From Symbiodinium natans (taxonomy: Eukaryota; Sar; Dinophyceae; Suessiales; Symbiodiniaceae), in contig CAJNDS010002460.1 in the NCBI GenBank assembly GCA_905221605.1, positions 230,124-294,123 of the forward strand: 64,000 nucleotides of DNA, in the 5' to 3' direction. Position numbers and translations under genes: made by a program. Below the pieces are notes generated by a model. That model saw nothing but the letters and a program-made list of their open reading frames with translations, did not search any database and had not been told where the DNA came from. Shown here one piece after another: positions 53,483 to 63,755 of this stretch; the first letter of the stretch is position 1; each line of letters begins with the position of its first letter.

Positions 53483-53984
53483 CCCTGAACAAGTCCGCCG
53501 TTCTTGTGGCATGTTGACTGAGGCCCAAACCCTACTTCTGAGGGTGGCACCAAAGCATAACACTACACCTCTAAAGACTACAGCGCCTGAGGGACGCTAG
53601 CAAAAGAGCACGAAACTCCCAAGAACCGCTTGTGGGTAGAGGGCGCGCTCGTCCGCACACAAAAACCCCTACGGGTGGTGGTGGGGACGCTGCTGCTGCT
53701 TGACTGACCTTGAAAGGGTTCAGGGTTTAGGGTTTCGGGTTTAGGGCCTTCTTCATGACGGGCGGCTGTGCCTGCTCGATGCGAATGGAGGCCATGCACT
53801 CCTGGTCTTTCCATGTGGCTAAAGGACTGACCCTTAAACGGGACCTTAGGGTTTAGGGTTTAGGGTTTAGGGTTTAGGGTTTAGGGTTTAGGGATAGGGG
53901 TCATTTGGGGGCTACGTAGGTGTAAAGGAGTATGTAAGCATGCCCCCCAAACAATAAAATGCCCCCCCCCCCAAACAATAAAAC

Positions 53985-54085
53985 CTTGCTTGCCCAGTAC
54001 CCAAATTATAACAAGCACCCTTTTTGGGTTGGCTATTTTATAAGGGAACCTTGAACCATAGAAAGGGTACCGCTGGGCTACCAAG
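53985..54085. mobile_element. Family H element
   Basis: CTTGCTTGCCCAGTACCC at the left, GCTGGGCTACCAAG at the right, AACAAGCACCCTTTTTGGG core. Confidence 0.6.
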
Positions 54086-54181
54086 AAACCCTAAACCACG
54101 CGGATTACAACCCCCCAAAAGATGCACCTGTAGTCACTCCAGGTAATTTGGGGTTTCGGGCTAGAGGGTTTAGGGGTTTAG

Positions 54182-54549
54182 GGTCCGCCGACCCTGGCGG
54201 CGTGTTGGATGGGTTTGAGGAGGTGAAAACCTCCCTCTTTCCCTCCTTACCCCCCCAAGGGGGGGGGGGGGGGTAGGGGCAGCAAAATCACGTTTTCCAC
54301 CCCCCCCCAAAAAAACCCCCCCCACCCCACCCCCCACCCCCCCCCCCCCCCCGCCCCCCCCCCCCCAACCCCCCCCACCCCCCCCACCCCCCACCCCCAC
54401 CCACCTGTCTTTTTGGCTTGAGCTTGTCCTGGTGCTACCCCCGATCCCCCCCCAAACGTTTCACAGAACTCTGCCATGCGAGCGGCTTTAGACCTCTCAA
54501 CTATGCTCCAGCGGGGTCGGCCGGCTTGAGCCGGAGGCTCTTAAATTTA
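54182..54549. mobile_element. Family E element, second copy
   Basis: Same ends as at 1416-1756 (GTGTTGGATGGG after the left end; CTCAACTATGCTCCAGCGGG before the right end), with a longer C-run core at 54249-54450. Confidence 0.6.
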
Positions 54550-54617
54550 GCGGTTTAGGGGTTTAGGGGTTAGGGTTTAGGGATTTGGGGCTTGCAAGAC
54601 CAGAGTCCCTAGCAAAC

Positions 54618-54665
54618 CTCGCGATCACTCCTGGACACGTCCTTCCAGCGCCGCCCCATCGAGTC
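54618..54665 (-). CDS. Unassigned 16-codon exon candidate
   Basis: Acceptor GGGCTGGTCAG and donor CGCGAG/GTTTGC bracket 48 bp reading DSMGRRWKDVSRSDRE. Clean splice sites at both ends make this more credible than its length suggests. Confidence 0.45.
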
Positions 54666-55227
54666 CTGACCAGCCCGGCAGGATTCTTGAGGGTTCTAGG
54701 CTTGAGAATCCACACCCGAAACCCTAAGCAAGGATTTAGGGTCAAGGATTTAGGGTAATAGGGCGTAGGGTTTAGGATTTTTGGGGTGTTATTGTGTAGA
54801 GTTTTGGGGCTTATAGGGTTTAGATACTTAGGACTTAGGGGCTTAGGTCTTAGGATTTAGGGTTTTTGGGTTTTTCAGGGTTTAGAAACTCAGCTCCTAC
54901 TTCCTTCCCAGAGCTGGTGTCTTTGGGATAAACACTCTTGAAAGCTCGACTGGCTTGTTTCTTCACTGGTGCCTCTTCTGAAACAAGGGAGCACTTCTAG
55001 GGCGAGGGCTACAAACCGAAAAACCCAAGAATCGACCCTAAATCCTCAACCCTAAAGTTTAGGGCTTAAAACCCTGAACCCTGAACTCCCTAAACTCCCT
55101 AAACTCACTAAACTCCCTAAACTCCCTAAACTCCTTGGGCAAGTAGGAGCCGACGCACAGCCGATTCCGAGCAAGCCAGCTGAGCTGGCGTCTCCTAGAC
55201 TAGGGTTTAGGGTTTAGGGTTTAGGGT

Positions 55228-55317
55228 TTGGGGTTTGGGGTTTGGGGTTTGGGGTTTGGGGTTTGGGGTTTGGGGTTTGGGGTTTGGGGTTTGGGGTTTG
55301 GGGTTTGGGGTTTGGGG
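55228..55317 (+). repeat. Variant TTTGGGG array
   Basis: About thirteen uniform TTTGGGG units following four TTTAGGG units. A second such block is at 56137-56213. The GVWGLGF-type frames over both are artefacts. Confidence 0.9.
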
Positions 55318-55989
55318 AGTTTAGCGGCTCGGTACTTAGGAGTTTGGTGCCTAGGGTTTAGGATTTTTAGGGCTTTTGGGGCCGTAGGGCTCGAGACTCA
55401 GCCCACAAGACTGCCAGCGAAGGTGCCATGTGACGGAGCTCGAAAAACCCCACCGTGGTTGAGGGTATGGGGGTTTACGAAACTAGCGGACCCCTACTAA
55501 AGACCCCCAAAGAATAGGGTTCCCAGGACCCCAACAAGGTACCCCTAATTTCAGAAACTCCCAGAAAGGGATTTGCCGTTGCATAACCCAAAAAAAGGTG
55601 ACAGGTTGCCTACCCAGTCCCTAAGTCGATGCTAAAGAATTTGCCGAACGAACCCTGCACTCAAGAGCCCTGGGCTTAACTGCACGCGAAACTGAAACCT
55701 GCAACACTCAGCTCCACGCTTCGCGCCCTCGAGCCTACACGCGAGACTGAAAACTCAAGCCTAAACCCTTCAAAAAGATGTGGGCTCTAGGTTTCCAAAC
55801 AAGCGCGAGGATTTAGGGTTCAGAGTTTAGGGCATTTCATCGGCTCCGGTTATTTCAAGGATTTACCAAAAACAAAATCTGAACCCTACACCCTACGCCC
55901 TACTAAACCCTAAACCCTCAACCCTCAACCCGAAACCCTAAACCCTAAACTAAACCCTAAACCTTGCAAACCTAAAGGAGATGGGAGTC

Positions 55990-56067
55990 CTTGAACTGGT
56001 CTTCCATCGACGCAGCCTGGCTGCCGAGGTCCAGCAGCAGCGCGACCGCTTCGTTGCCTGCGCTTGG
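55990..56067 (-). CDS. Ankyrin-repeat gene, exon
   Basis: Acceptor TTCGTCTCTTCAG. Frame reads GNEAVALLLDLGSQAASMED, matching the second helix and loop of an ankyrin repeat. Only a GA donor (AAG/GACTCC) is visible. CCCTAAA tract on the left, TTTAGGG tract on the right. Confidence 0.5.
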
Positions 56068-57291
56068 CTGAAGAGACGAACCACGCTTTGGGTTGTTGGG
56101 GTTTAGAATTAGGGTTTAGGGTTTAGGGTTTAGGGTTTGGGGTTTGGGGTTTGGGGTTTGGGGTTTGGGGTTTGGGGTTTGGGGTTTGGGGTTTGGGGTT
56201 TGGGGTTTGGGGTTTGAGCTTGGGGCTTTGGCGGGCGTTGGGCCCTTCGAACCTTGGGCCACGCAACAGCCCAAACAGAAAGCCCAGCATAGGCCCCGGA
56301 AGCTCTACCAGCCTTGGGAAAAGACTTTTGGAGGCAAATGCTACTCAAACGCCTACTGGCAGACGAAAACTTGGCCCCTGAACCCTAAACCCTAAACCCT
56401 AAACCCTAAACCCTAAACCCTAAACCCTAAACCCTTGACAGATTATCCATCCGACCTTCTCTGGCAAATCTGCTTCCGGGTTCCGATCGGGTTTAGGGTT
56501 CTTGGGGGGAACTTAGTTGCTGAGTTCACAAGCCCTAGGAAAGCAAAAAGTGTAAAGTGCATTCGTTTGGCTACTACGAAAACTCAAATCTGGTTTGGGA
56601 AGGGCTCGAAACGGGTTAGGGGACCCTAGCAGGCCCTGAAACTTGGGCATCTGGCATGGGGAACCAGCTACGCTGGGGAAGCCCTAGCCCTAAACCCTAA
56701 ACCCTAACCCTAAACCCTAAACCCTAAACCCTAAACCCTAAACCCTAAACCCTAAACCCTAAACCCTGAACCCTCCCAAAGCCATGATCCCAGAGAGACT
56801 GCGGTCCAGGTGCAATCGTTGAAGGCTGCGGCATGCAGCGGACACAGCCCGAACACGTTCCTTGGAAGCATGGAGGGTTTAGGGTTTAGGGTTTAGGGTT
56901 TAGGGTTTAGGGTTTAGGGTTTAGGGTTTAGGGTTTAGGGTTTAGGGTTTAGGGTTTAGGGTTTAGGGTTTAGGGCTCTGGGTTCAGGGTTCAGGGTTTA
57001 GGGTTTAGGGGGGTTCAGGGGCTTGGGGGGTTTAGAGCAAAAGCAGAGGTTGACCCCAGAGCTCGCACTCAATACCGCCCATTTGAACTGAAACAAGGCA
57101 AGTTATGTCGCAACTTCACAGCACAACGACTGTGTAATGAATACCGACATCATTTGGAGAATTGTTGGGCGTGGGCTTATGGCTTCTATGAGAATGCAAG
57201 CGCCCCATGAATATGTGATAATGAAGTCTTTTAACATATCTTTTATGGTTTCGGGTGAGCAAAAACCATTTCATGATGCTGCCCTAAGGGT

Positions 57292-57390
57292 CCATGTACC
57301 TAAATAGGGAATACTTGGGCCTTGAAGTACTTCCTAAATAAGGACTTTGGGGCCCAAGTATATAATAATAAGGTACATGGGCCATTAAGG
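57292..57390. mobile_element. Family B element, complete copy
   Basis: Ends CCCTAAGGGTCCATGTACC and AGGTACATGGGCCATTAAGG are inverted copies; 99 bp, no coding capacity. Confidence 0.65.
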
Positions 57391-57902
57391 TTTATATGTG
57401 TGTATCTATATATATATATATGTATAGATTATGATCGCTCCGGGCTTGAAAGCAGAGCCCAAACCTGAAAAGACCGCAGGGAAAAGGATTGAGAAGTACG
57501 AAAAAGAAGATGTTGAGGGTTTAGGGTTTAGAATTTAGGTTTTCGGGTTTAGGGAGAGGAGTTCTAGGATTGAAGAGAAAAGGAAGCCACGAGGCGAGAA
57601 TAGCTTCAAGCGGACCTGTTCTGCACAAGTAAGCACGATCTAAAACAACAAAGTTTAGGATATGATTGATACTTTTTGACAATTTTCGTAAAGAGGCTAC
57701 TGATTTTACCCATTGAGAGTAAACATCCACCTCCCAAGGCCACAAACCAAACCACCCTGCTAAGGAGCTTAAACTAAGGATTTGGGTTTAGGGTTTCGGG
57801 TTTGGTTTAGGGTTGCGGTTTAGGTTTAGGGCTTACGGCTTAGGGCTTAGGGTTTAGGGCTTAGGGTACAGAGTCTGAACATCAGCAACTCAGTTACAAC
57901 GC

Positions 57903-57988
57903 CAAGCAGCACGGAATCCAGGCTTGCGCGCCGCTCCACCAACAGACGGCAGGTGTCCAGATGCCCGCCTTCCAGTGCCCCACGGGAT
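57903..57988 (-). CDS. Ankyrin-repeat gene, exon
   Basis: Reads GALEGGHLDTCRLLVERRAS, a clear ankyrin unit (GHLD..RLL). Acceptor is CCCTAAACCCCAG, taken straight from the repeat tract; donor is GC (CTTG/GCGTTG). Confidence 0.65.
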
Positions 57989-58033
57989 CTGGGGTTTAGG
58001 GTTTAGGGTTTAGGGTTTAGGGTGTAGGGTTTG

Positions 58034-58158
58034 TACCTTGGACCCTTAAGGTTGTATTCTTGGGTTTTGGGGTGGATCCCGAAGGGAATATAGGGGCCAT
58101 ATTAGGAGTATATCAAGGACAGGACAACCTTTTGGGGCGGTACGAGTCTTCATCCCTT
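58034..58158 (+). mobile_element. Family C element, uninterrupted copy
   Basis: Contains the single, undisturbed ATTAGGAGTATATCAAGG site and the same start and end as the copy at 26.1 kb. The plus-strand frame running through it is not protein-like. Confidence 0.6.
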
Positions 58159-58181
58159 GAAGATAGCGTGCACTCACTGAT

Positions 58182-58260
58182 ACTAACAGTCCGTAATAGG
58201 GACTATAGTACCCTCCTTATCCCTATTAAGGACTGTTACTACAAGGGGAGCCTCCTAACC
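58182..58260. mobile_element. Family F-like palindrome
   Basis: ACTAACAGTCCGTAATAGGG and CCCTATTAAGGACTGTTACT are inverted, directly after a family C copy. Confidence 0.45.
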
Positions 58261-58589
58261 TATAAGCCCTAAATCCTAGACTGTAAGCCTTGAACCCCAA
58301 ACGGAACCAAACAACACCATTAAACTCGGGATTCTTGTTCCGTGGGCACACAAAATATCAGGACTTCACGGCCTCAGGGGCTCCTTGGACCCCCCATGCA
58401 CCGCAACGCCCCCACGCCCTCCCCCACCCTAAACCCCCCCCAAACCCTAAACCCCAAACCCTAAGCGCCAAACCCTAAACCCTAAACCCTAAACCTCAAA
58501 CCCTAAACCCTAAACCCCAGATCCCCCAAAAATCCTAGCTCCCCAAACTCAAGACTCCTAAGTCGCCACTTCACTAGGGACTCGACCTC

Positions 58590-58775
58590 GGACCCTTCAG
58601 GTTGTACCCTCAGGGCTTGGGGACTCTTTTGATCCTCAAAGGGAATGGAGGAAAACCCTAAACCCTAAACCCTAAACCCTAAACCCTAAGTGATCCTGAA
58701 AGGGAATAGAAGCGTCAGGTTCGGAGTATATTCCGGGAAGCTCTTTAAGGTACATCCTTAGGGGTCCCAGTGTGA
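58590..58775 (+). mobile_element. Family C element interrupted by a CCCTAAA tract
   Basis: Starts CTCGGACCCTTCAGGTTG; CCCTAAA units (58655-58689) are flanked by TGATCCTCAAAGGGAATGGA (58630-58649) and TGATCCTGAAAGGGAATAGA (58691-58710), 18 of 20 identical. The intact family copy has one such site. Confidence 0.65.
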
Positions 58776-58895
58776 CTCCCTAAACCCTAAATCCTACGCC
58801 CTAAGCCCTAAGCCCGAAGCCCTAAGCCCTAAACCCTAAACCCTAAACCCTAAACCCTACATCGAGACACCCGGGCAACACCAAACTTTAGAGAC

Positions 58896-58944
58896 CCTGC
58901 TGGCCTCCCGCCGCGCAATGCAAGGGCCGATCCCCGTGGGTGTC
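58896..58944 (-). CDS. Ankyrin-repeat gene, exon
   Basis: 49 bp reading DTHGDRPLHCAAGGQQ (ankyrin G-x-x-PLH-x-AA core). Acceptor CCGTATGCAG, donor CAGG/GTCTCT. Confidence 0.6.
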
Positions 58945-59969
58945 CTGCATACGGCCCAATGATAGGGCTTGGGGTCTAGGGTTTAGGGTTTAGGGTTTGG
59001 GTTCTAGGATTCTAGGGTTCAGGGTTTAGGGTTCGGGTTTTAAGTGGACTGATTGCAGACTGCGACTTTTCAAGGCACCTCTTAAAAGGCCACCACTTGC
59101 TCAGCAATTGATGCGCCCGGAGGCTTTAGCCGTCCCCTCTTTCCTTAGGGTCTTGGGGGACTCAGGGCGCTAGGAAACTGACAATATGTATATGCACATA
59201 TATTATATCAGACTATTTATAAAAAAAAAAACAACAACAAAAATAAATGAACAAACAAAAAATGCACAAACCAATAACTCTCTGCTGGGGTTTACGATTT
59301 CGGTTGAGGCTGGTTGAGGCTTTGGGGTTTAGAGATTGTTGGTGGCTTGGGTGCTCTGAGTTGATCACTGATCACGCATTTTTCAGGATGAGCTCTGGGA
59401 GGTCGGCGCCATGGTTTAGGGTTTAGGGTTTAGGGTTTAGGGTTTAGGGACATGTTCGTTACAGACGTTTCGTTCGAAACTTTTCGTTGAACACGTTATT
59501 GGGACCCAAACCCTATGCAACTCCCATAAACCCAAACCCTAAACCCTACACCACAACTCAATGCCGGATGCTCCTGGACGTCGACACATGCCTTCAGGTC
59601 GAGGAGTTTGGCCACAGTGGTCCTGAGGCTTCCGTTTTCGGCCATCATGTGGGGGATTCACAAAATTAGGGTTTTTTTGGTGGGGTTACTACTATAAGGC
59701 GGCCCCGAATATTTCAGGTACCCCAAAAGGGACCATAATGCTGACAAATGACCATGTAGGTTTTAGGTTTGAGGTGTAGGGTGGTTCGGCGTTTATATAG
59801 GGCTAAGGGTTTAGGGGTAACTCTGAGCCCTTTCGACAATCCTGCTGCTGCAGACGCCTCAATGCTGATCTAGGCAGGCAATGATACTAACAATGGTAGA
59901 AGTAGTACTAACATAATATACATACATATATATATATATATAATCGTATTGTGTTTTTGTCATGACATT

Positions 59970-60040
59970 CTTGGTAGCCTGTATAAAAACAAGGGCACGC
60001 TTTATGGGCTGGTTATGAGGGAACCCACAACCACAAACGA
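59970..60040. mobile_element. Family H element, truncated
   Basis: CTTGGTAGCCTGTATAAAAA then AACAAGGGCACGC and GGTTATGAGGGAACCC; the right inverted end is missing. Confidence 0.4.
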
Positions 60041-60809
60041 AAGTTTAGGGCTTCGGGCTCAGGGTTTAGGGCCTGGGTGCCAGAGTTTAGGGTTTAGGGT
60101 TTGGGGTTTAGGGTTTAGGGTTTAGGGTGTAGGGTGTAGGGTTTAGGGTTTAGGGTGCCAGAGTTAGGACAGGCGGCGCATCTGCTCGCTGCGATGCCTG
60201 GACTTCACGCGTCGTAGAGCTTGCGAGCTTCGAGCTTGAGGTTCTACACCCGAAACCCTAAACCCTAAACCCTAAACCCTAAACCCTAAACCCTAAACCC
60301 TAAACCCAAAACCCAAATCCCTAAACGCTTTGGGTTCAGGGTTTTAGGGTTCAGAAAGTCAGGAATTTGGGACTCAAGGGTGCAGGGCTTTCGGGGTTTG
60401 GGGGGACTTACCTTTGGAGTAGACCCAGGAAAAAAAAGTATATACTTTTTAGGTATAAGTAGCTGTAATAGGAACCCTAAACCAAAAAAAGTATTAAAGT
60501 ATAGTACTCCAAAGCCCAGGGGATGTAGGGCTCAAGGGATTTTAGGGGGTTTGGAGCTTGAGATCCTAGGGTCTTCGGGCCCAGGGAGAGGAAGCCACCC
60601 AGCCAAAAATTGTTCAGGGTTAGGGTTTAGGGTTTCGGGTTTCGGGTTTAAGGACATGCTCAACCCTAACCTAAACTCGGAGTTCACCATCTTAGGTCAG
60701 TTAAATGGTCCCGTAATATGGGCCCTTAAAAAGGTACCCCTTATATACCCTTAAAAAACAAATAGTGGCCCCGAAACCCCTCAACCCTCCCAAACCTCTG
60801 CAAGATTTG

Positions 60810-60869
60810 CTCTTTGGAGGGTGGGCCGCCTCGTGAAGTGCAGTGGACCCCAATCGCCAGGCTGCGTGC
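60810..60869 (-). CDS. Ankyrin-repeat gene, exon (3' boundary uncertain)
   Basis: Strong acceptor ACTCTTGTCTCCCCAG followed by a frame containing WRLGSTALHEAAHPP, the ankyrin TALHEAA signature. A GC donor may lie at 60839/60840, or the exon may run further left. Confidence 0.5.
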
Positions 60870-61229
60870 CTGGGGAGACAAGAGTACAGGTGCCAGGAGA
60901 CACGAGGTTTGGAACCTCCGATCCCTAAACCCTAAGCCCTAAGCCCTAAGTCCTAAGCCCTGAGCCCTAAGCCCTAAGCCCAAAGCCCAAAGCCCTAAGC
61001 CCCAAACCCTAACCCCGCACGCTTGGCGAAACATAGGGCTGGACTTAGGCTCTGGGACACGTGGTACCCTGAAGATACATGGCCGAGCTATCACAAGGGC
61101 CAAAAAGGAGAACCAGATTGTACATTACCCTAAACCCTAAGCTTGGCGTCTTAGCAGATAGCTCTCTACGCCAAGACAGACCCCAAGCCACAACCCTGCA
61201 ATGACAAACCCTAAACCCTAAACCCTAAA

Positions 61230-61341
61230 CTAGAACCCAGGAGTGACGTAGGAATAAGAAGGGTGCCCTTTTTGTTTAAAAGGGGTTCATAAGGGAACTG
61301 AAATTCCAAAAAAGTGAATAAGGGCCTACTCTGGGTCCTAG
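61230..61341 (+). mobile_element. Family A element, complete copy
   Basis: 112 bp from CTAGAACCCAGGAGT to CTACTCTGGGTCCTAG. Directly preceded by a CCCTAAA tract. Confidence 0.65.
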
Positions 61342-61629
61342 ATGAGCTTAACTGCTCTTTGCACCCCTTTGATGCATGTGATTCTGTGAACCCTTGTGAA
61401 CAGACTCGGCAAAGCTCTTCCTTGTAAGCCAGCGCAGCGGATGCTCAGAATGTAATTCCTTTTGGGGTTACCTCAGTGTTCCTGCTACGTATGAAACCGT
61501 ACGTTTCAACACCTGAACCCATCAGAAATCTGAACTTCCAAAGCCCTAACACTTGCTTCTGCAGCATTGCTGAGGCACTATGAAAATATATGTGTTGCTC
61601 CTTATTGGGTTTAAGCATTCATGAACATG

Positions 61630-61729
61630 CTAGACCCAGGAGTTACCTGGGAATAAAAAGGCTGCCCATTGTTTTAAAGGGGCTTATAGGAGAAACCCCC
61701 CGAAAGGAAACAAGGGCCTACTCTGGGTT
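61630..61729 (+). mobile_element. Family A element, right end replaced by TTTAGGG tract
   Basis: Starts CTAGACCCAGGAGT; at CTACTCTGGG the element merges into (TTTAGGG)n and its terminal CCTAG is not seen. Confidence 0.6.
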
Positions 61730-61828
61730 TAGGGTTTAGGGTTTAGGGTTTAGGGTTCAGGGTCCGAGTCCTATATGAACTGAGACTTTCAACAATGGCC
61801 CAGGCTTGGACAAGTGGTCGAGCCACAC

Positions 61829-61880
61829 GTTGGCAGAGGCCTCCAGCAGCAGCGGCGTCACTTTGCCACTCTGGTCATAC
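61829..61880 (-). CDS. Ankyrin-like exon
   Basis: Acceptor ACGAGCCCAG, donor GCCAAC/GTGTGG; reads YDQSGKVTPLLLEASAN, with the ankyrin G-x-x-TPL core followed by AN. Confidence 0.5.
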
Positions 61881-62447
61881 CTGGGCTCGTGTAAACCCTA
61901 AGCCCTAAACCTGTGAAGGGTTTAGGGTTTAGGGTTTAGGGTTTAGGGTTTAGGGTTTAGGGTTTAGGGTTTAGGGTTCAGGGTTTAGGGTTTAGGGTTT
62001 AGGGTTTAGGGTTCAGGCTCCGAGTCCCATATGAACTGTCCGAGGTCCTGGGTCTTGATCCGTGAGCCCTCAAGCCTCATTTTTGGATCCAAGCCTTAAG
62101 GTGCCAGTGTACCTACTTAAGGTAAACCCTAAACCCTAAACCCTAAATCCTAAACCCTAAACCCTAAACCCTCAACCCTCAACCCTCAACCCTAAACCTA
62201 CACCCTAAAACTCTAAACCCTACTGACTTGGGCCTTACAAGGGTCCCTGTGTAATGGCTTTGCCGTCAGGTCTATACCATTTTGGTGCAGGAACCCTTCG
62301 GGGAGAGCACCTCAGGTTCTTGTTCTTGGGGGCTTCAGTAGATCCCTAGTCAGAGACTTAGGAGTAAAGGGTTTAGGGTTTAGGGCGCAAATCAAAGAGG
62401 TCCATGCGCCACAAACCGCCCTAAACCCTGAACAACACCAAATCCGC

Positions 62448-62493
62448 CTTTCATGGACATCCGCATCCGGCTTGTGCAACAAGAGAGGACCGT
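62448..62493 (-). CDS. Ankyrin-like exon, weak
   Basis: Reads GPLLLHKPDADVHE (LLL..xADV resembles the end of an ankyrin unit); GC donor GAAAG/GCGGAT; acceptor TACTCTGAG lacks a long pyrimidine tract. A 50-codon plus-strand frame also crosses the site, so this is tentative. Confidence 0.35.
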
Positions 62494-62729
62494 CTCAGAG
62501 TAGCTTCAACTTCGCTCAATTTGTCAGAGCGTTTGGTTTCCTGTTAGAGGTCTTGATGCACTTCACAGAAGGGTTGCAAAACCCTCAATCCTTCCTCAAC
62601 CAAAAACCCTAAACCCCTAAACCTCTGTCCTGACACCTCTCATCTCGAAGTGCTTTTAGGGTTTAGGGTTTAGGGTTTAGGGGCTTTAGCAGTACCTTCA
62701 GGTGGCTTCGCAGGTTTCTTGGCCGGGGC

Positions 62730-62789
62730 CCAGCTGCATGATGGCCATCAAGAGCGGCGTGAGCCCACTGGCGTTCTCCTCATCTTGGG
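62730..62789 (-). CDS. Ankyrin-like exon
   Basis: Reads DEENASGLTPLLMAIMQL, with ankyrin G-L-TPL core; GC donor (GCTGG/GCCCC), acceptor GTCCTGAAG is weak. Confidence 0.45.
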
Positions 62790-63173
62790 CTTCAGGACTC
62801 CCAAGCCCCCCAAACTGCAAACCCCAAACCCCAAACAGGGTCTAGGGTTTAGGGTTTAGGGTTTAGGGTTTAAACGCCAAACCCTAAACCCTAAACGGTT
62901 TAGGGTTTAGGGTGAAGGGCGCATGCGATACCCTAAACCCTAAACCAAGCAGGCCGGGGTTTAGAGGCACTAAGAATTTCAAAAAGGGCTGCTGCCTCTC
63001 TGCACAGTGGCTTTGGAGGGGCCAAAACCGTCAAAGGCTCACCCTAGGGTTTAGGGTTTAGGGTTTAGGGTTTAGGGTTTAGGGTTTAGGGTTTAGGGTT
63101 TAGCGTTTAGGGTTTAGGGTTCAGGATGTAGGTTTACAGGGTTGCGCAAAATGCGCCCACGGATCAGGTCAAC

Positions 63174-63213
63174 CTCTAATCCTCGCACAACACGCTGCCT
63201 CCCACGAAGCGCG
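63174..63213 (-). CDS. Ankyrin-like exon, weak
   Basis: 40 bp reading ALRGRQRVVRGLE, similar to the second helix of an ankyrin unit. Acceptor GAGAATCGCAG, donor TTAGAG/GTTGAC. Confidence 0.3.
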
Positions 63214-63423
63214 CTGCGATTCTCCTGAACCCTAAACCCTAAACCCTAAACCCTAAACCCTAAACCCTAAACCTTAAACCCTAAACCTTAAACCCTGAAC
63301 CCAAAAAACCCTAAACCCTAAACCCTAAACCCCAAACCCTAAACCCAAAAAACCCTAAACCCAAAAAACCCTAAACCCTAAACCCTACACCCTCAAACGC
63401 AGCAGGGGTGCGGCATCCCGTAC

Positions 63424-63497
63424 CGCGTTATGGGCCAGGAGTTGCTGGGCCACGGCCGCGTGGCCGCTCATCGATGCAAGGTGGAGTGCCTGGAGCT
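63424..63497 (-). CDS. Ankyrin-repeat gene, exon
   Basis: Reads LQALHLASMSGHAAVAQQLL, an unmistakable ankyrin helix-turn-helix. Acceptor CATCAAAAGCCAG sits eleven bases after a telomere-type tract; donor AACGCG/GTACGG. Confidence 0.65.
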
Positions 63498-63755
63498 CTG
63501 GCTTTTGATGGGTTTAGGGTTTAGGGTTCAGGGTTTAGGGGTTTGGGGTTTACGGTTTAGGGTTTGGGGTTTAGGGTTTTTCACCCGGTTGAGGGATTAA
63601 GGTTTAGGGATGATATGGGCGGTTAGTAGATGTAGATCTGGTAGTTGAGAATTCCTCAGCAGCTGCAGAACAGTCACAGCTACCCATGAGCCCTGAAAAC
63701 CTCTACCTGAAGAAGGATCCCCTAAAACTTGAACCCTGAACCCGAAGTCCGTAAC

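Larger units (their letters stand above)
51033..54181. repeat. Telomere-repeat mosaic, 51.0-54.2 kb
   Basis: TTTAGGG tracts at 51040-51170 (about 18 units), 51245-51330, 51668-51745, 51787-51870, 52705-52885 and 53845-53890; CCCTAAA at 51440-51560, 52175-52215 and 52370-52435. A C-run is at 52142-52160. 51900-52070 and 53560-53720 are unique, noncoding by eye. Confidence 0.85.
54550..57902. repeat. Telomere-repeat mosaic, 54.6-57.9 kb
   Basis: Repeats of CTCCCTAAACTC at 55085-55135; CCCTAAA tracts at 55905-55965, 56378-56430 and 56685-56775; TTTAGGG at 55205-55227, 56110-56136, 56873-56975 (about 15 units) and 57780-57870. 56230-56370, 56440-56680 and 57020-57290 are unique and unassigned; a TA microsatellite is at 57395-57425. 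Confidence 0.85.

Noticed and set aside
62401-62620. Plus-strand 50-codon open frame
   Set aside because: Composition is acceptable, but no splice sites or family signal support it, and all other supported exons are on the minus strand.
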